From the NCBI GenBank assembly GCA_036396275.1, contig DASWLD010000136.1, positions 1 to 27,272 of the forward strand: a DNA stretch of 27,272 nt, given 5' to 3'. The position numbers were made by a program, and so were the translations under genes. This stretch comes from JACQFZ01 sp036396275 (GTDB taxonomy: Bacteria > Pseudomonadota > Gammaproteobacteria > Acidiferrobacterales > Sulfurifustaceae). How positions within the stretch are numbered: the stretch's first letter is position 1; every line of letters starts with the position of its first letter. A model generated the notes under the pieces. That model ran no database searches, was not told the DNA's origin, and worked only from the letters and a program-made list of their open reading frames with translations. Positions 1 to 6,404 of the stretch are shown in pieces.

Positions 1-600
1 GCCCTTTTCGGAGGTGTCATCTTCGGCGTAGACCAGCTCGTGCGTTCCCTCCCACACGATGCTGCCATCGGCGCTGTCCCAGATTTGGAAGAACAGGCGA
101 ATCTTCGCGTACTGCGTGTCCACGATCCGCAGGCCCAGAAACCCGAAACGGGTCATCGAACCCTGGCTGAAACCGGCAAGCTTGATCTGTGCGACGTAGC
201 GCACACCCGTGACCTCGCCGATTTTTTTAAGCGTTGTGCGCAGGAAGATGCCGGTGTCGCGGTAATCGGCGTACATCGTCCGGTATTCGTCGGCCAACCC
301 GTTGCCGTTCACCGCGCTCAGCGTCTCGGGAAGCGGGACGATACGCACGTTGGGCAGATCGCGCGCCATCACCGACGCGAAGATAAAGGCCACGGCCTGA
401 CGTTCTTCCTCCTGACCGGTAACGGTGGAAGGCGTGATGAACGCGATCCCATGCGCGGGCAAGTCCCCCGCTTTGAGCGCGAATGCGCGATGCTCGGTGG
501 TCGAATGGATCTGCGTACCCGCGCAGCCGGTCACCGCGAGCAGAGCGGTCGCCAGCAACCAGACACGAACGGACAGAGTACTCAAAGTCGCCACCCTCAT
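1..600 (-). CDS. Putative outer-membrane or periplasmic lipoprotein, 3' end beyond window
   Basis: An open minus-strand frame runs from an ATG at 600 to the window edge with no stop: 200 codons, C-terminus missing. The N-terminus is a lipoprotein signal: a short basic start, a hydrophobic stretch (VWLLATALLAV) and a lipobox ending T-G-C with the cysteine at residue 26. The mature part mixes alpha and beta segments. Near residues 120-180 it has a pattern typical of small lipoproteins that bind or sense at the envelope (VRYVAQIKLAG, then RLFFQIWDSADGSIVWEGT). That second stretch resembles the strand-turn-strand seen in CsgG-like or GNA1162-like lipoproteins, but I cannot assign a family. A GGGAGG sequence lies about 12 nt before the ATG and supports this start. 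Lipoprotein status is clear; function is unknown. Confidence 0.72.
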   Translation of the reverse strand, partial: MRVATLSTLSVRVWLLATALLAVTGCAGTQIHSTTEHRAFALKAGDLPAHGIAFITPSTVTGQEEERQAVAFIFASVMARDLPNVRIVPLPETLSAVNGNGLADEYRTMYADYRDTGIFLRTTLKKIGEVTGVRYVAQIKLAGFSQGSMTRFGFLGLRIVDTQYAKIRLFFQIWDSADGSIVWEGTHELVYAEDDTSEKG

Positions 601-770
601 GATCGGGTGATCCTCCCGCGTATCGACAAATCGCACAAGGTGCCGTTCGTTATTTTTCGCCGGCGCAATGAAAAGAACCAGGCTCGATCGATTCCCACTA
701 GATAGATAGCCAAGCGGATGACCAGGCCGCGCCGGCGACCCTGCGCCAGCTATTCGAGCCTGGCGCCTTG

Positions 771-989
771 ATGGCGGGCATTTCGAGCAAGCAGGTCCTG
801 CTCGCCCTCGCGCTCGATCAATTGATTTTCACGTTCATGGATTTTTCGATGGGCGCAATGGCGAATCGCGTCGCGCGCGTCGTCGGCCGGCTGGCTCACG
901 CGATCCTCGGCTGCACGCCGACGGCCCTGTGGCTGCTGGCGGGTTTGCTGTTGCTGTTATTGCCGGCTCAGCGAAAGCTGATGGCGTAG
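771..989 (+). CDS. Small hypothetical membrane protein
   Basis: This is a 72-residue ORF from an ATG at 771 (a TTG lies one codon upstream). It has one or two hydrophobic segments: a moderately hydrophobic N-terminal helix (VLLALALDQLIFTF) and a very hydrophobic C-terminal helix (LWLLAGLLLLLLP) followed by a basic tail. The frame stays open upstream to about 702 without a good start, so this could be the tail of a decayed gene rather than an intact small protein. I see no convincing ribosome binding site and do not recognise the family. It converges on the toxin gene that ends at 1036. Confidence 0.28.
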   Translation: MAGISSKQVLLALALDQLIFTFMDFSMGAMANRVARVVGRLAHAILGCTPTALWLLAGLLLLLLPAQRKLMA

Positions 990-1035
990 TAATCGCGCTC
1001 AAGGGGCGGAAATGAAAAAGCGCGAACAAACCGAT

Positions 1036-1311
1036 CTACTTGTCGTAGTGGAACCGACATTGGGCGATGAAGACCGTATCCATTTCGTACCGATAGACAA
1101 GGCGGTGTTCCTTGGTGATTCGACGAGACCAATATCCGGCGAAAGCGTGCTTAAGCGGCTCCGGCTTACCGATCCCCTCGAAGGGATTGCGCTTGATGTC
1201 TTCGATCAGAGTTTCGATGCGGGTCGCGATAGAGCGGTTGCGCCGGCGCCAATAGCTTATATCTTCCTTGGCGCGTTTGGACCACCAGACTTCAACGCCG
1301 CCGGCGGGCAA
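1036..1311 (-). CDS. yoeB: YoeB/Txe-family mRNA interferase toxin
   Basis: This is a 91-residue RelE-fold endoribonuclease of the YoeB/Txe type, which cuts mRNA on the ribosome. The family core is unmistakable: NPFEGIGKPEPLKH, then YWSRRITKEHRLVY, ending CRFHYDK. The residues matching the E. coli catalytic set (Glu46, Arg65, His83, Tyr84) are present at 51, 70, 88 and 89 with a constant +5 offset, so the toxin looks active. No ATG or GTG is available near the family start. A TTG at 1311, seven bases after a GAGG, fits both length and alignment. The gene begins inside the last 20 bases of the antitoxin gene, so the two are probably translationally coupled and the antitoxin is made first. Confidence 0.93.
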   Translation of the reverse strand: MPAGGVEVWWSKRAKEDISYWRRRNRSIATRIETLIEDIKRNPFEGIGKPEPLKHAFAGYWSRRITKEHRLVYRYEMDTVFIAQCRFHYDK

Positions 1312-1534
1312 TCTCGGCCTCGATTTCCTTGACTGCTGAACGCAGCCTTGCGGCGTTCCTTTTACTACCGAGAAGATAGAGTGTTTCCTTCCAGGATTCG
1401 AATTCCTTCGCAGGAATAATCACCACATCACGGCCATCTTCACGAGTAACCGTGACGGCTTCTTCGGTATCGACAACTTCCTCGAACACTTTGTCTGGGT
1501 TGTTGCGAAAACGATTGTATGAAATTGCGCCCAT
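1292..1534 (-). CDS. yefM: YefM/Phd-family antitoxin
   Basis: This 80-residue protein has the Phd/YefM layout. The N-terminal DNA-binding and dimerisation part starts MGAISYNRFRNN and continues through a strand pair (EEAVTVTREDGRDVVIIPAKEF). The charged C-terminal helix, which in this family wraps and blocks the toxin, ends in an arginine cluster. It precedes and overlaps the YoeB gene by 20 bases, the standard antitoxin-first order. An AGAGGT ribosome site lies about 8 nt before the ATG. By analogy with E. coli YefM it should repress its own promoter, more strongly as a complex with the toxin. Confidence 0.92.
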   Translation of the reverse strand: MGAISYNRFRNNPDKVFEEVVDTEEAVTVTREDGRDVVIIPAKEFESWKETLYLLGSKRNAARLRSAVKEIEAEIARRRR

Positions 1535-1548
1535 CGCCGTTACCTCTC

Positions 1549-1567
1549 TGTATAACGTGATTTTACA
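1549..1567 (-). promoter_or_regulatory. Possible operator/promoter of yefM-yoeB
   Basis: Just upstream of the antitoxin ATG, the half-sites TGTA (1549-1552) and TACA (1564-1567) form an inverted pair 11 bases apart. They flank a minus-strand TAAAAT that could serve as a -10 box (1560-1565). Characterised YefM operators contain TGTACA-like cores, so the position and half-sites fit autoregulation. The match is short and no good -35 box is visible, so this is only suggestive. Confidence 0.28.
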
Positions 1568-1691
1568 CCCAGAATGTGAGATATCCGACCTCCGATCGAG
1601 AGTCCCTTTTTGTCCGCTCCGCCCGGACTCGGCGATCCGGTTTCTGTAGCTTCAATGCCGCGGCGGATTGCGATGCACATACCGCCCTCGC

Positions 1692-1722
1692 TTGACCTAG
1701 AGCGCGCTCTAGCGTGTTTAAT
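1692..1722 (+). promoter_or_regulatory. MerR-type promoter with 19-bp spacer and palindromic operator
   Basis: A -35 box TTGACC (1692-1697) and a -10 box TTTAAT (1717-1722) are separated by 19 bp instead of the usual 17. The spacer is occupied by the perfect 16-bp palindrome CTAGAGCGCGCTCTAG (1697-1712). This is the classic layout of promoters activated by MerR-family regulators, which untwist the overlong spacer. It lies 46 bp upstream of the SnoaL-like gene on the same strand, and a MerR-family gene lies just beyond that gene. The operator resembles those of the organic/redox-responsive MerR subgroup; the effector is unknown. Confidence 0.8.
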
Positions 1723-1768
1723 TCATGCCGCATTGAAACCGTAAGAACAACCTGACGAGGTAAATCAG

Positions 1769-2173
1769 ATGAATGCGGCACAGAACAAGGAGATTTTGCA
1801 GGCGGCATTTGCCGAGTTGGCGAAAAGCAACGGCAAGCCGTTCGTCGATTTGATGGCGGAGGATTTCTGCTGGACGATTCCCGGCGGCACCAAGTGGTCG
1901 AAGACGTATCGCGGAAAGCGGGCGGTGCTCGATGAACTGATGAAGCCGCTGTTCGCGCAGTTCGCGGACCGGTACACGAACACGGCGCAGCGCATACTCA
2001 CCGACGGCGATTACGCCGTGGTCGAATGCCGCGGGCGCGTGACCACTCGATCCGGCAAGCCGTACCACAACGAGTATTGCTACGTCATCCGCATGCGGGA
2101 CGGCACGATGCGGGAGTTGAAGGAATATCTCGATACCGAACTCGCCGCGACCGTGCTTAACGGGCAGCCGTAG
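1769..2173 (+). CDS. SnoaL/NTF2-like protein (ketosteroid isomerase fold)
   Basis: This is a 134-residue single-domain protein of the NTF2-like cone fold (SnoaL / ketosteroid isomerase-related group). Visible family features are the N-terminal helix (EILQAAFAELAKSN), the FVDLMAEDFCWTIPG segment, and the strand-rich C-terminal half with VVECRGRVTTRSGKPY and EYCYVIRMRDGTMRELKEYLDT. Such proteins bind small hydrophobic ligands and some are isomerases or hydrolases; the substrate cannot be told from sequence. A GAGG sits 8 nt before the ATG. The gene lies directly behind a MerR-type promoter, so expression is probably induced by a small-molecule or redox signal sensed by a MerR-family protein. 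Confidence 0.85.
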   Translation: MNAAQNKEILQAAFAELAKSNGKPFVDLMAEDFCWTIPGGTKWSKTYRGKRAVLDELMKPLFAQFADRYTNTAQRILTDGDYAVVECRGRVTTRSGKPYHNEYCYVIRMRDGTMRELKEYLDTELAATVLNGQP

Positions 2174-2194
2174 CGAACCCCATCGCCGCCTTTC

Positions 2195-2299
2195 GTGCGT
2201 ATTCGCTCGGCTCGGCGTGATTACGAACGTAACCGCGACTTTGTCATCGCGCTCCTGGTCTTCGGCGTGCTTATGGCATTAGTCTACGGTAGTCGATGA
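2195..2299 (+). CDS. Very short ORF with one hydrophobic segment (doubtful)
   Basis: A GTG-initiated 34-residue frame has a basic N-terminus and one transmembrane-like stretch (FVIALLVFGVLMALVYG) before the stop. It lies between the SnoaL-like gene and the MerR-family gene. There is no ribosome binding site and no known relative that I recognise. It may be a real single-pass small protein, the tail of a lost gene, or chance. Confidence 0.15.
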   Translation: MRIRSARRDYERNRDFVIALLVFGVLMALVYGSR

Positions 2300-2314
2300 T
2301 CCGAGACCTGGCGC

Positions 2315-2566
2315 ATGAAGCCCGTCCCTAAACCGCTTCGCATCGGCGAGCTGGCCGAGCGCACCGGGCGCAGCGTGCACACGATTCGCTGGTACGAGCG
2401 GCAGGGGCTGATACCCGGCGTCGTGCGCGACAGCGGCGGGCGGCGCGTGTACCACGAGCGTCACGTAAGCTGGCTCGAACTGATCGAGCGCCTGCGGTTC
2501 ACCGGCATGTCGATCGCGCAGATGCAGCTCCTCTACCTCGACGGCGGCATCACGGCTTCGCAATAG
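2315..2566 (+). CDS. MerR-family transcriptional regulator, C-terminally truncated
   Basis: The first ~70 residues are a clear MerR winged-helix domain: RIGELAERTGRSVHTIRWYERQ, the RRVYHERHVSWLELIERLR wing/second helix region, and GMSIAQMQ. Family members then continue with a long dimerisation helix and an effector-binding tail, for 110-150 residues in total. Here the sequence changes character after about residue 70 and stops at 83. An IS91-type transposase fragment begins within some 40 bp of the stop, so loss of the 3' end by a transposition-related rearrangement is likely. The protein could still fold its DNA-binding domain but probably cannot dimerise normally. Its expected target is the 19-bp-spacer promoter at 1692-1722. 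Confidence 0.8.
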   Translation: MKPVPKPLRIGELAERTGRSVHTIRWYERQGLIPGVVRDSGGRRVYHERHVSWLELIERLRFTGMSIAQMQLLYLDGGITASQ

Positions 2567-2599
2567 CGGGGTGGTCGTCCCGCTTGTCCCGCCCGGCTT

Positions 2600-2810
2600 G
2601 CCCGAGGCGCTTTTCCGAGATCGCGATGCGGGTGATGTCGCGCACGAGACGTTCGAGCTTGTCGCGTTCATGGGCTTGCGCCACCACACCAGCATGCAGC
2701 GAGAATCCTTCGAGCTTGACCGCGCCGGTGCTTTCCCCCTCGATAGTCGCCAACTCTGCTGCCGGTATTTGGGTCGTTTCGTGAACCGGTTCTGGCAACA
2801 AGAAACCCGT
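2600..2810 (-). mobile_element. IS91-family transposase remnant
   Basis: A minus-strand frame, open across roughly 2810-2600, encodes a segment containing EGFSLHAGVVAQAHERDKLE and then RLVRDITR..ISEKRLG. This matches my knowledge of the C-terminal part of IS91-type (Y2, HUH) transposases, where GFSLHAGV..., RLCRYITRP and EKRL are hallmarks. The usual following block (RYRLKTPYRDGTTH) is missing, the start is blocked by a stop near 2816, and the sequence after EKRLG is unrelated. It is therefore a short inactive relic. No terminal oriIS or terIS could be recognised. Confidence 0.72.
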
Positions 2811-2823
2811 TCCCTATAAAATG

Positions 2824-2916
2824 TCAGCCTTCCAAGTGCCACCGCGCAAATTCTTGAGTTTTGACGTTGTTAACGAAATCAGCGAGCGCGGCAATACATG
2901 CAATGTCGTCCTCCAC
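2824..2916 (-). pseudogene. Unidentified gene remnant (C-terminal-like peptide)
   Basis: A minus-strand frame ending at 2824 encodes about 30 protein-like residues (EDDIACIAALADFVNNVKTQ then EFARWHLEG). The helix-like composition looks more natural than the arginine-rich sequence upstream in the same frame. A GTG at 2916 could start a 30-residue peptide, but no ribosome site is evident. It lies between the IS91 relic and the catabolic operon. I read it as the tail of a gene lost in the same rearrangement; the family is not recognised. Confidence 0.25.
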
Positions 2917-2984
2917 GGAAGCCGCCGCCTCTTTCCTGCGCCTAGCACGTCGGTGCGCCTGCTGCGATGCTGCGCGAAACTGAT

Positions 2985-3674
2985 ATGACCGCCAGGATCT
3001 CCGGCATCTCGTCGATGGCGACGCGCCGGGTGCTGGCCGAATTGGCCGGCGCGTACCGGCAGCGCAGCAGCGTCGTGGTCGTGTTCGAATCCGTGGGCGG
3101 CGTGGATGCTGCCAAACGCGTGCAGGCCGGCGAGCCCTTTGACGTGGTGGTGCTTGCCGCCGATGCGATCGACGAGCTGGTTGCCGCCGGACGCGTGGTC
3201 GCCGACAGCAAAGCCGACCTCGTGCGCTCACCGGTGGCGATTGCGGTGCGCAAAGGCAGCCCGCGGCCGGACATCGGCTCGGAAGACGCGTTGCGGCGCG
3301 CCGTGCTGTCCGCGCGCTCGCTCGGCTATTCCACCGGGCCGAGCGGCGCGGCGCTGACGAAGCTGTTCGAGCGCTGGGGTATTGCCGACGCCGTTCGCAG
3401 CCGCATCGTGCGGGCGCCGCCGGGTGTGCCGGTGGGTCAGCTGGTGGCGAACGGTGAGGTCGAGCTCGGCTTTCAGCAGCACAGCGAATTGATGCACGTT
3501 AACGGCATCGACGTGCTCGGCCCGATGCCGGCCAGTATCGAGATCGTCACCACTTTCTCGGGCGGCCTGTGCGTCACGTCGATCCAGCCCGAGGCCGTGC
3601 GCGCGTTGCTCGCTTTCATGCGTTCACCCGCCGCCGTGGACGCCAAACGACGCCACGGCATGGAGCCGGCATGA
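2985..3674 (+). CDS. ModA-like substrate-binding-fold protein without signal peptide
   Basis: This 229-residue protein has the type 2 periplasmic-binding-protein fold of the ModA group. Its features are an N-terminal ISSMATRRVLAELAGAY loop-helix, a VFESVGGVDAAKRVQAGEP segment, FDVVVLAADAIDELVAAGRV, and the hinge-region GYSTGPSGAALTKLFERWG. Unlike exported binding proteins it has no signal peptide or lipobox: the ATG at 2985 is followed at once by the folded domain. An ATG at 2967 would add six residues and also gives no leader. It is the first gene of the protocatechuate operon, 40 bp before ligJ, and no transporter genes are present. A cytosolic sensor, carrier or enzyme role is therefore more plausible than uptake. 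The start is uncertain because neither candidate has a clear ribosome site. Confidence 0.82.
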   Translation: MTARISGISSMATRRVLAELAGAYRQRSSVVVVFESVGGVDAAKRVQAGEPFDVVVLAADAIDELVAAGRVVADSKADLVRSPVAIAVRKGSPRPDIGSEDALRRAVLSARSLGYSTGPSGAALTKLFERWGIADAVRSRIVRAPPGVPVGQLVANGEVELGFQQHSELMHVNGIDVLGPMPASIEIVTTFSGGLCVTSIQPEAVRALLAFMRSPAAVDAKRRHGMEPA

Positions 3675-3714
3675 CCCCACTAACCAAAACATCGGGAACA
3701 CCGGGAGCCCATCG

Positions 3715-4743
3715 ATGATCATCGACATCCACGGCCACTACACCACCGCGCCGAAGGCGCTCGAGGAGTGGCGCAACCGCCAGATCGCCGGCATCAAGGG
3801 CCCGTCCGCGATGCCCAAGGTCTCGGAGCTGAAGATCGGCGACGACGAGCTGCGCGAATCGATCGAGACCAACCAGCTGAAGAAGATGAAGGAGCGAGGC
3901 TCCGACCTCACCGTCTTTTCGCCGCGCGCGAGCTTCATGGCGCACCACATCGGCGACTTCAAGGTGTCGTCGACCTGGGCGGCGATTTGTAACGAGCTTT
4001 GCTTTCGCGTCTCGCGGCTTTTTCCCGAAAACTTCATCGGCGCGGCGATGCTGCCGCAGTCGCCCGGCGTGGACCCGACGACCTGTATCCCCGAGCTCGA
4101 GAAGTGCGTGAAGGAGTACGGTTTCGTCGCCATCAATTTAAATCCGGATCCCTCGGGCGGCCACTGGAAGGAGCCGCCGCTCACCGACCGCCACTGGTAC
4201 CCGATCTACGAGAAGATGGTCGAGTACGACATCCCGGCGATGGTCCACGTCAGCACCAGCTGCAATCCCTGTTTCCACACCACCGGCGCGCATTATCTCA
4301 ATGCCGATACCACCGCCTTCATGCAGTGCATTCAGGGCGACCTGTTCAAGGATTTCCCGACGCTCAAGTTCGTGATTCCGCATGGCGGCGGCGCCGTGCC
4401 CTACCACTGGGGCCGCTTCCGCGGCTTGGCGCAGGAGCTGAAGAAGCCGCTGTTGCAGGACCACCTGCTGAAAAACATTTTCTTCGATACCTGCGTCTAT
4501 CACCAACCGGGCATCGACTTGTTGACCAAGGTAATCCCGGTCGACAATGTGCTGTTCGCGAGCGAGATGATCGGCGCCGTGCGTGGCATCGACCCGGAGA
4601 CCGGCCACTACTACGACGATACCAAGCGCTACGTCGAGGCCTCGACGATTCTGTCGGCCGAGGACAAGCGCAAGGTCTACGAGGGCAACGCGCGGCGCGT
4701 CTACCCGCGACTGGACGCGGCGCTCAAGAAGCGCGGCAAATGA
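3715..4743 (+). CDS. ligJ: 4-oxalomesaconate hydratase (amidohydrolase type)
   Basis: This 342-residue amidohydrolase-superfamily protein has the size and pattern of LigJ. LigJ adds water to 4-oxalomesaconate (or its tautomer) to give 4-carboxy-4-hydroxy-2-oxoadipate in the protocatechuate 4,5-cleavage pathway. The metal-binding DIHGHY (His6, His8) opens the protein. Later MVHVSTS, FVIPHGGGAVPYHWGR and the FASEMIGAVRG segment provide further metal and substrate residues as in the family. GGGAG precedes the ATG. It lies 40 bp after the ModA-like gene and 19 bp before ligK. The unrelated GalB-type hydratase is ruled out by the amidohydrolase fold. Confidence 0.93.
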   Translation: MIIDIHGHYTTAPKALEEWRNRQIAGIKGPSAMPKVSELKIGDDELRESIETNQLKKMKERGSDLTVFSPRASFMAHHIGDFKVSSTWAAICNELCFRVSRLFPENFIGAAMLPQSPGVDPTTCIPELEKCVKEYGFVAINLNPDPSGGHWKEPPLTDRHWYPIYEKMVEYDIPAMVHVSTSCNPCFHTTGAHYLNADTTAFMQCIQGDLFKDFPTLKFVIPHGGGAVPYHWGRFRGLAQELKKPLLQDHLLKNIFFDTCVYHQPGIDLLTKVIPVDNVLFASEMIGAVRGIDPETGHYYDDTKRYVEASTILSAEDKRKVYEGNARRVYPRLDAALKKRGK

Positions 4744-4762
4744 TCAACGAGGAAACGCAACC

Positions 4763-5458
4763 ATGAACGCTCACCTGACCCAGCTCGGCGTCGTCAAGCG
4801 CAACATCGTGCGCGCCGACAAGGCCGTCGTCGACAAACTGTCGCGCTTCGGCGTGGCCACGGTGCACGAGGCGATGGGACGCCTCGGGCTGATGAAAACC
4901 TACATGCGGCCGATCTATCCTGGGGCGCACATCTGCGGCACCGCGGTCACCGTGCTGATGCACCCCGGCGACAACTGGATGATGCACGTCGTCGCCGAGC
5001 GGATTCAGCCGGGCGACGTCGTCGTCGCGGCCTGCTCCGCCGACAACACCGACGGCTTCTTCGGCGACCTGCTCGCCACCTCGTTCAAGGCGCGCGGCGC
5101 CAAAGGGCTCGTGATCGACGGCGGCTGCCGCGACGTGAAGGACCTCACCGCGATGCCCTTCCCGGTGTGGAGCCGCACCATCAGCGCCAAGGGCACGATC
5201 AAGGCGACGATCGGCTCGGTCAACGTGCCGGTCGTCTGCGCCGGCGCGCACGTCAATCCTGGCGACGTGGTGATCGCCGACGACGACGGTGTCGTCGTCG
5301 TGCCGGCGTCGCTCGCGCAGAAGACCGCCGACGCCGCCGAGGCGCGCGAAAGCAACGAAGCCGAGAAGCGCGCCAAGCTCGCCGCCGGCGTGCTCGGGCT
5401 CGACATGTACGAGATGCGCGAGCCGCTGGCAAAAGCCGGGCTCAAGTACATCGACTGA
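4763..5458 (+). CDS. ligK: 4-carboxy-4-hydroxy-2-oxoadipate aldolase
   Basis: This 231-residue class II (metal-dependent) aldolase belongs to the RraA-like HMG/CHA aldolase family. It splits 4-carboxy-4-hydroxy-2-oxoadipate to pyruvate and oxaloacetate, and the family also decarboxylates oxaloacetate. The signature VIDGGCRDVKDL places Arg123 and Asp124 exactly where characterised Pseudomonas enzymes have their catalytic Arg and metal-binding Asp. GDVVVADDDGVVVVP-like sequence near residues 167-181 is also typical. The start at 4763 is set by GAGGAA nine bases upstream and by family length; the longer frame upstream overlaps ligJ. It lies 19 bp after ligJ and 13 bp before the DUF1932 gene. Confidence 0.95.
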   Translation: MNAHLTQLGVVKRNIVRADKAVVDKLSRFGVATVHEAMGRLGLMKTYMRPIYPGAHICGTAVTVLMHPGDNWMMHVVAERIQPGDVVVAACSADNTDGFFGDLLATSFKARGAKGLVIDGGCRDVKDLTAMPFPVWSRTISAKGTIKATIGSVNVPVVCAGAHVNPGDVVIADDDGVVVVPASLAQKTADAAEARESNEAEKRAKLAAGVLGLDMYEMREPLAKAGLKYID

Positions 5459-5471
5459 GCGGCGCGCCGTG

Positions 5472-6404
5472 ATGAACATTCCGTCCAACCCCCTGCAGTG
5501 GCGCATCGGCCTCGTCGGCTACGGCGAGGTCGGCCGCATCCTGGCCGAGGACTTGCGCAAATTGGGCGCGGCGCCGGTCGGCACCTACGACATCAAGCTC
5601 GGCGGGCCGACCGAGGCGCCGCTGAAAGTGCACGCCGCCAAGCACGGCGTGCACTTATATACCTCGCACACGGAGTTGGCGGCCGAGGCCGACCTCGTGA
5701 TCTCGGCGGTGACCGCAAGCCAGACGGTGAACGTCGCGCAAGCCTGCGCGCCGGCGATCCGCCGCGGCGCGTGGTTTTTCGATCTCAACACCGCTTCGCC
5801 GGGCGCGAAGTCGAAGGCGGCGCAACTGATCGACGGCGCCGGCGGATGCTATGTCGAGAGTGCGGTGATGACTTCGATTCCGCCGTATCGCATCAAGGTG
5901 CCGATGCTAATCGGCGGCGCGCGTGCGGCGGGGTTTGCGCCCCTTATTAACGCGCTCGGCTTTGACGCCAAGGTGGCAAGCGACAAGCTCGGCGTGGCCT
6001 CCGCCACCAAGATGTGTCGCAGCGTGATGATCAAGGGCCTGGAGGCGATGGTCATCGAGAGCTTCACCGCGGCGCGGCACTACGGCGTCGAGGATGCGGT
6101 GCTGGCATCGTTGAAAGAGACCTTTTCGGGCATCGATTGGGAAAAACAGGGCGCGTACTTCTTCCAGCGCGCGATCGAGCATGGCCGCCGCCGCTCGGAG
6201 GAAATGCGCGAAGCCGCACGAACCGTGCGCGAAGCGGGACTCGAGCCTTGGTCGGCCGCCGGCACTGCCGAGCGCCAGGCCTGGATCGCCGACCTCGCCG
6301 ATGGCGAGGTGTTCGGCGCGCGCGGACAGGCCGGATTCGCGCGCAGCGCCGACTGGCGCACCGAGGCCGATCGTTTGCTTTCCCATGTGAGAAAGAATGG
6401 CTGA
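5472..6404 (+). CDS. DUF1932 NAD(P)-binding dehydrogenase (6PGDH-like)
   Basis: This is a 310-residue two-domain protein. An N-terminal Rossmann domain has GYGEVG at residues 16-21 and a FDLNTASPGAK segment typical of beta-hydroxyacid dehydrogenases. A helical C-terminal domain of the DUF1932 type begins near GVASATKMCRSVMIKGLEAM. The lysine in ATKMCRS sits where the family catalytic lysine is expected, but the following conserved Asn is Ser. It lies between ligK and ligI and overlaps the ligI start by 8 bases, so it is co-translated with the pathway. No step of the textbook pathway needs it. It may act on a side product or on a related substituted aromatic intermediate. Confidence 0.85.
   Translation: MNIPSNPLQWRIGLVGYGEVGRILAEDLRKLGAAPVGTYDIKLGGPTEAPLKVHAAKHGVHLYTSHTELAAEADLVISAVTASQTVNVAQACAPAIRRGAWFFDLNTASPGAKSKAAQLIDGAGGCYVESAVMTSIPPYRIKVPMLIGGARAAGFAPLINALGFDAKVASDKLGVASATKMCRSVMIKGLEAMVIESFTAARHYGVEDAVLASLKETFSGIDWEKQGAYFFQRAIEHGRRRSEEMREAARTVREAGLEPWSAAGTAERQAWIADLADGEVFGARGQAGFARSADWRTEADRLLSHVRKNG

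Noticed and set aside
40..705. A 221-codon plus-strand frame at the left edge
   Set aside because: It is antisense to the partial lipoprotein gene, whose signal peptide and lipobox are convincing.
2861..2898. Possible sigma-70 promoter for the lig operon (TTGACG followed by AATACA)
   Set aside because: The spacer between the two hexamers is about 26 bp, far too long, and no better -10 box is visible.
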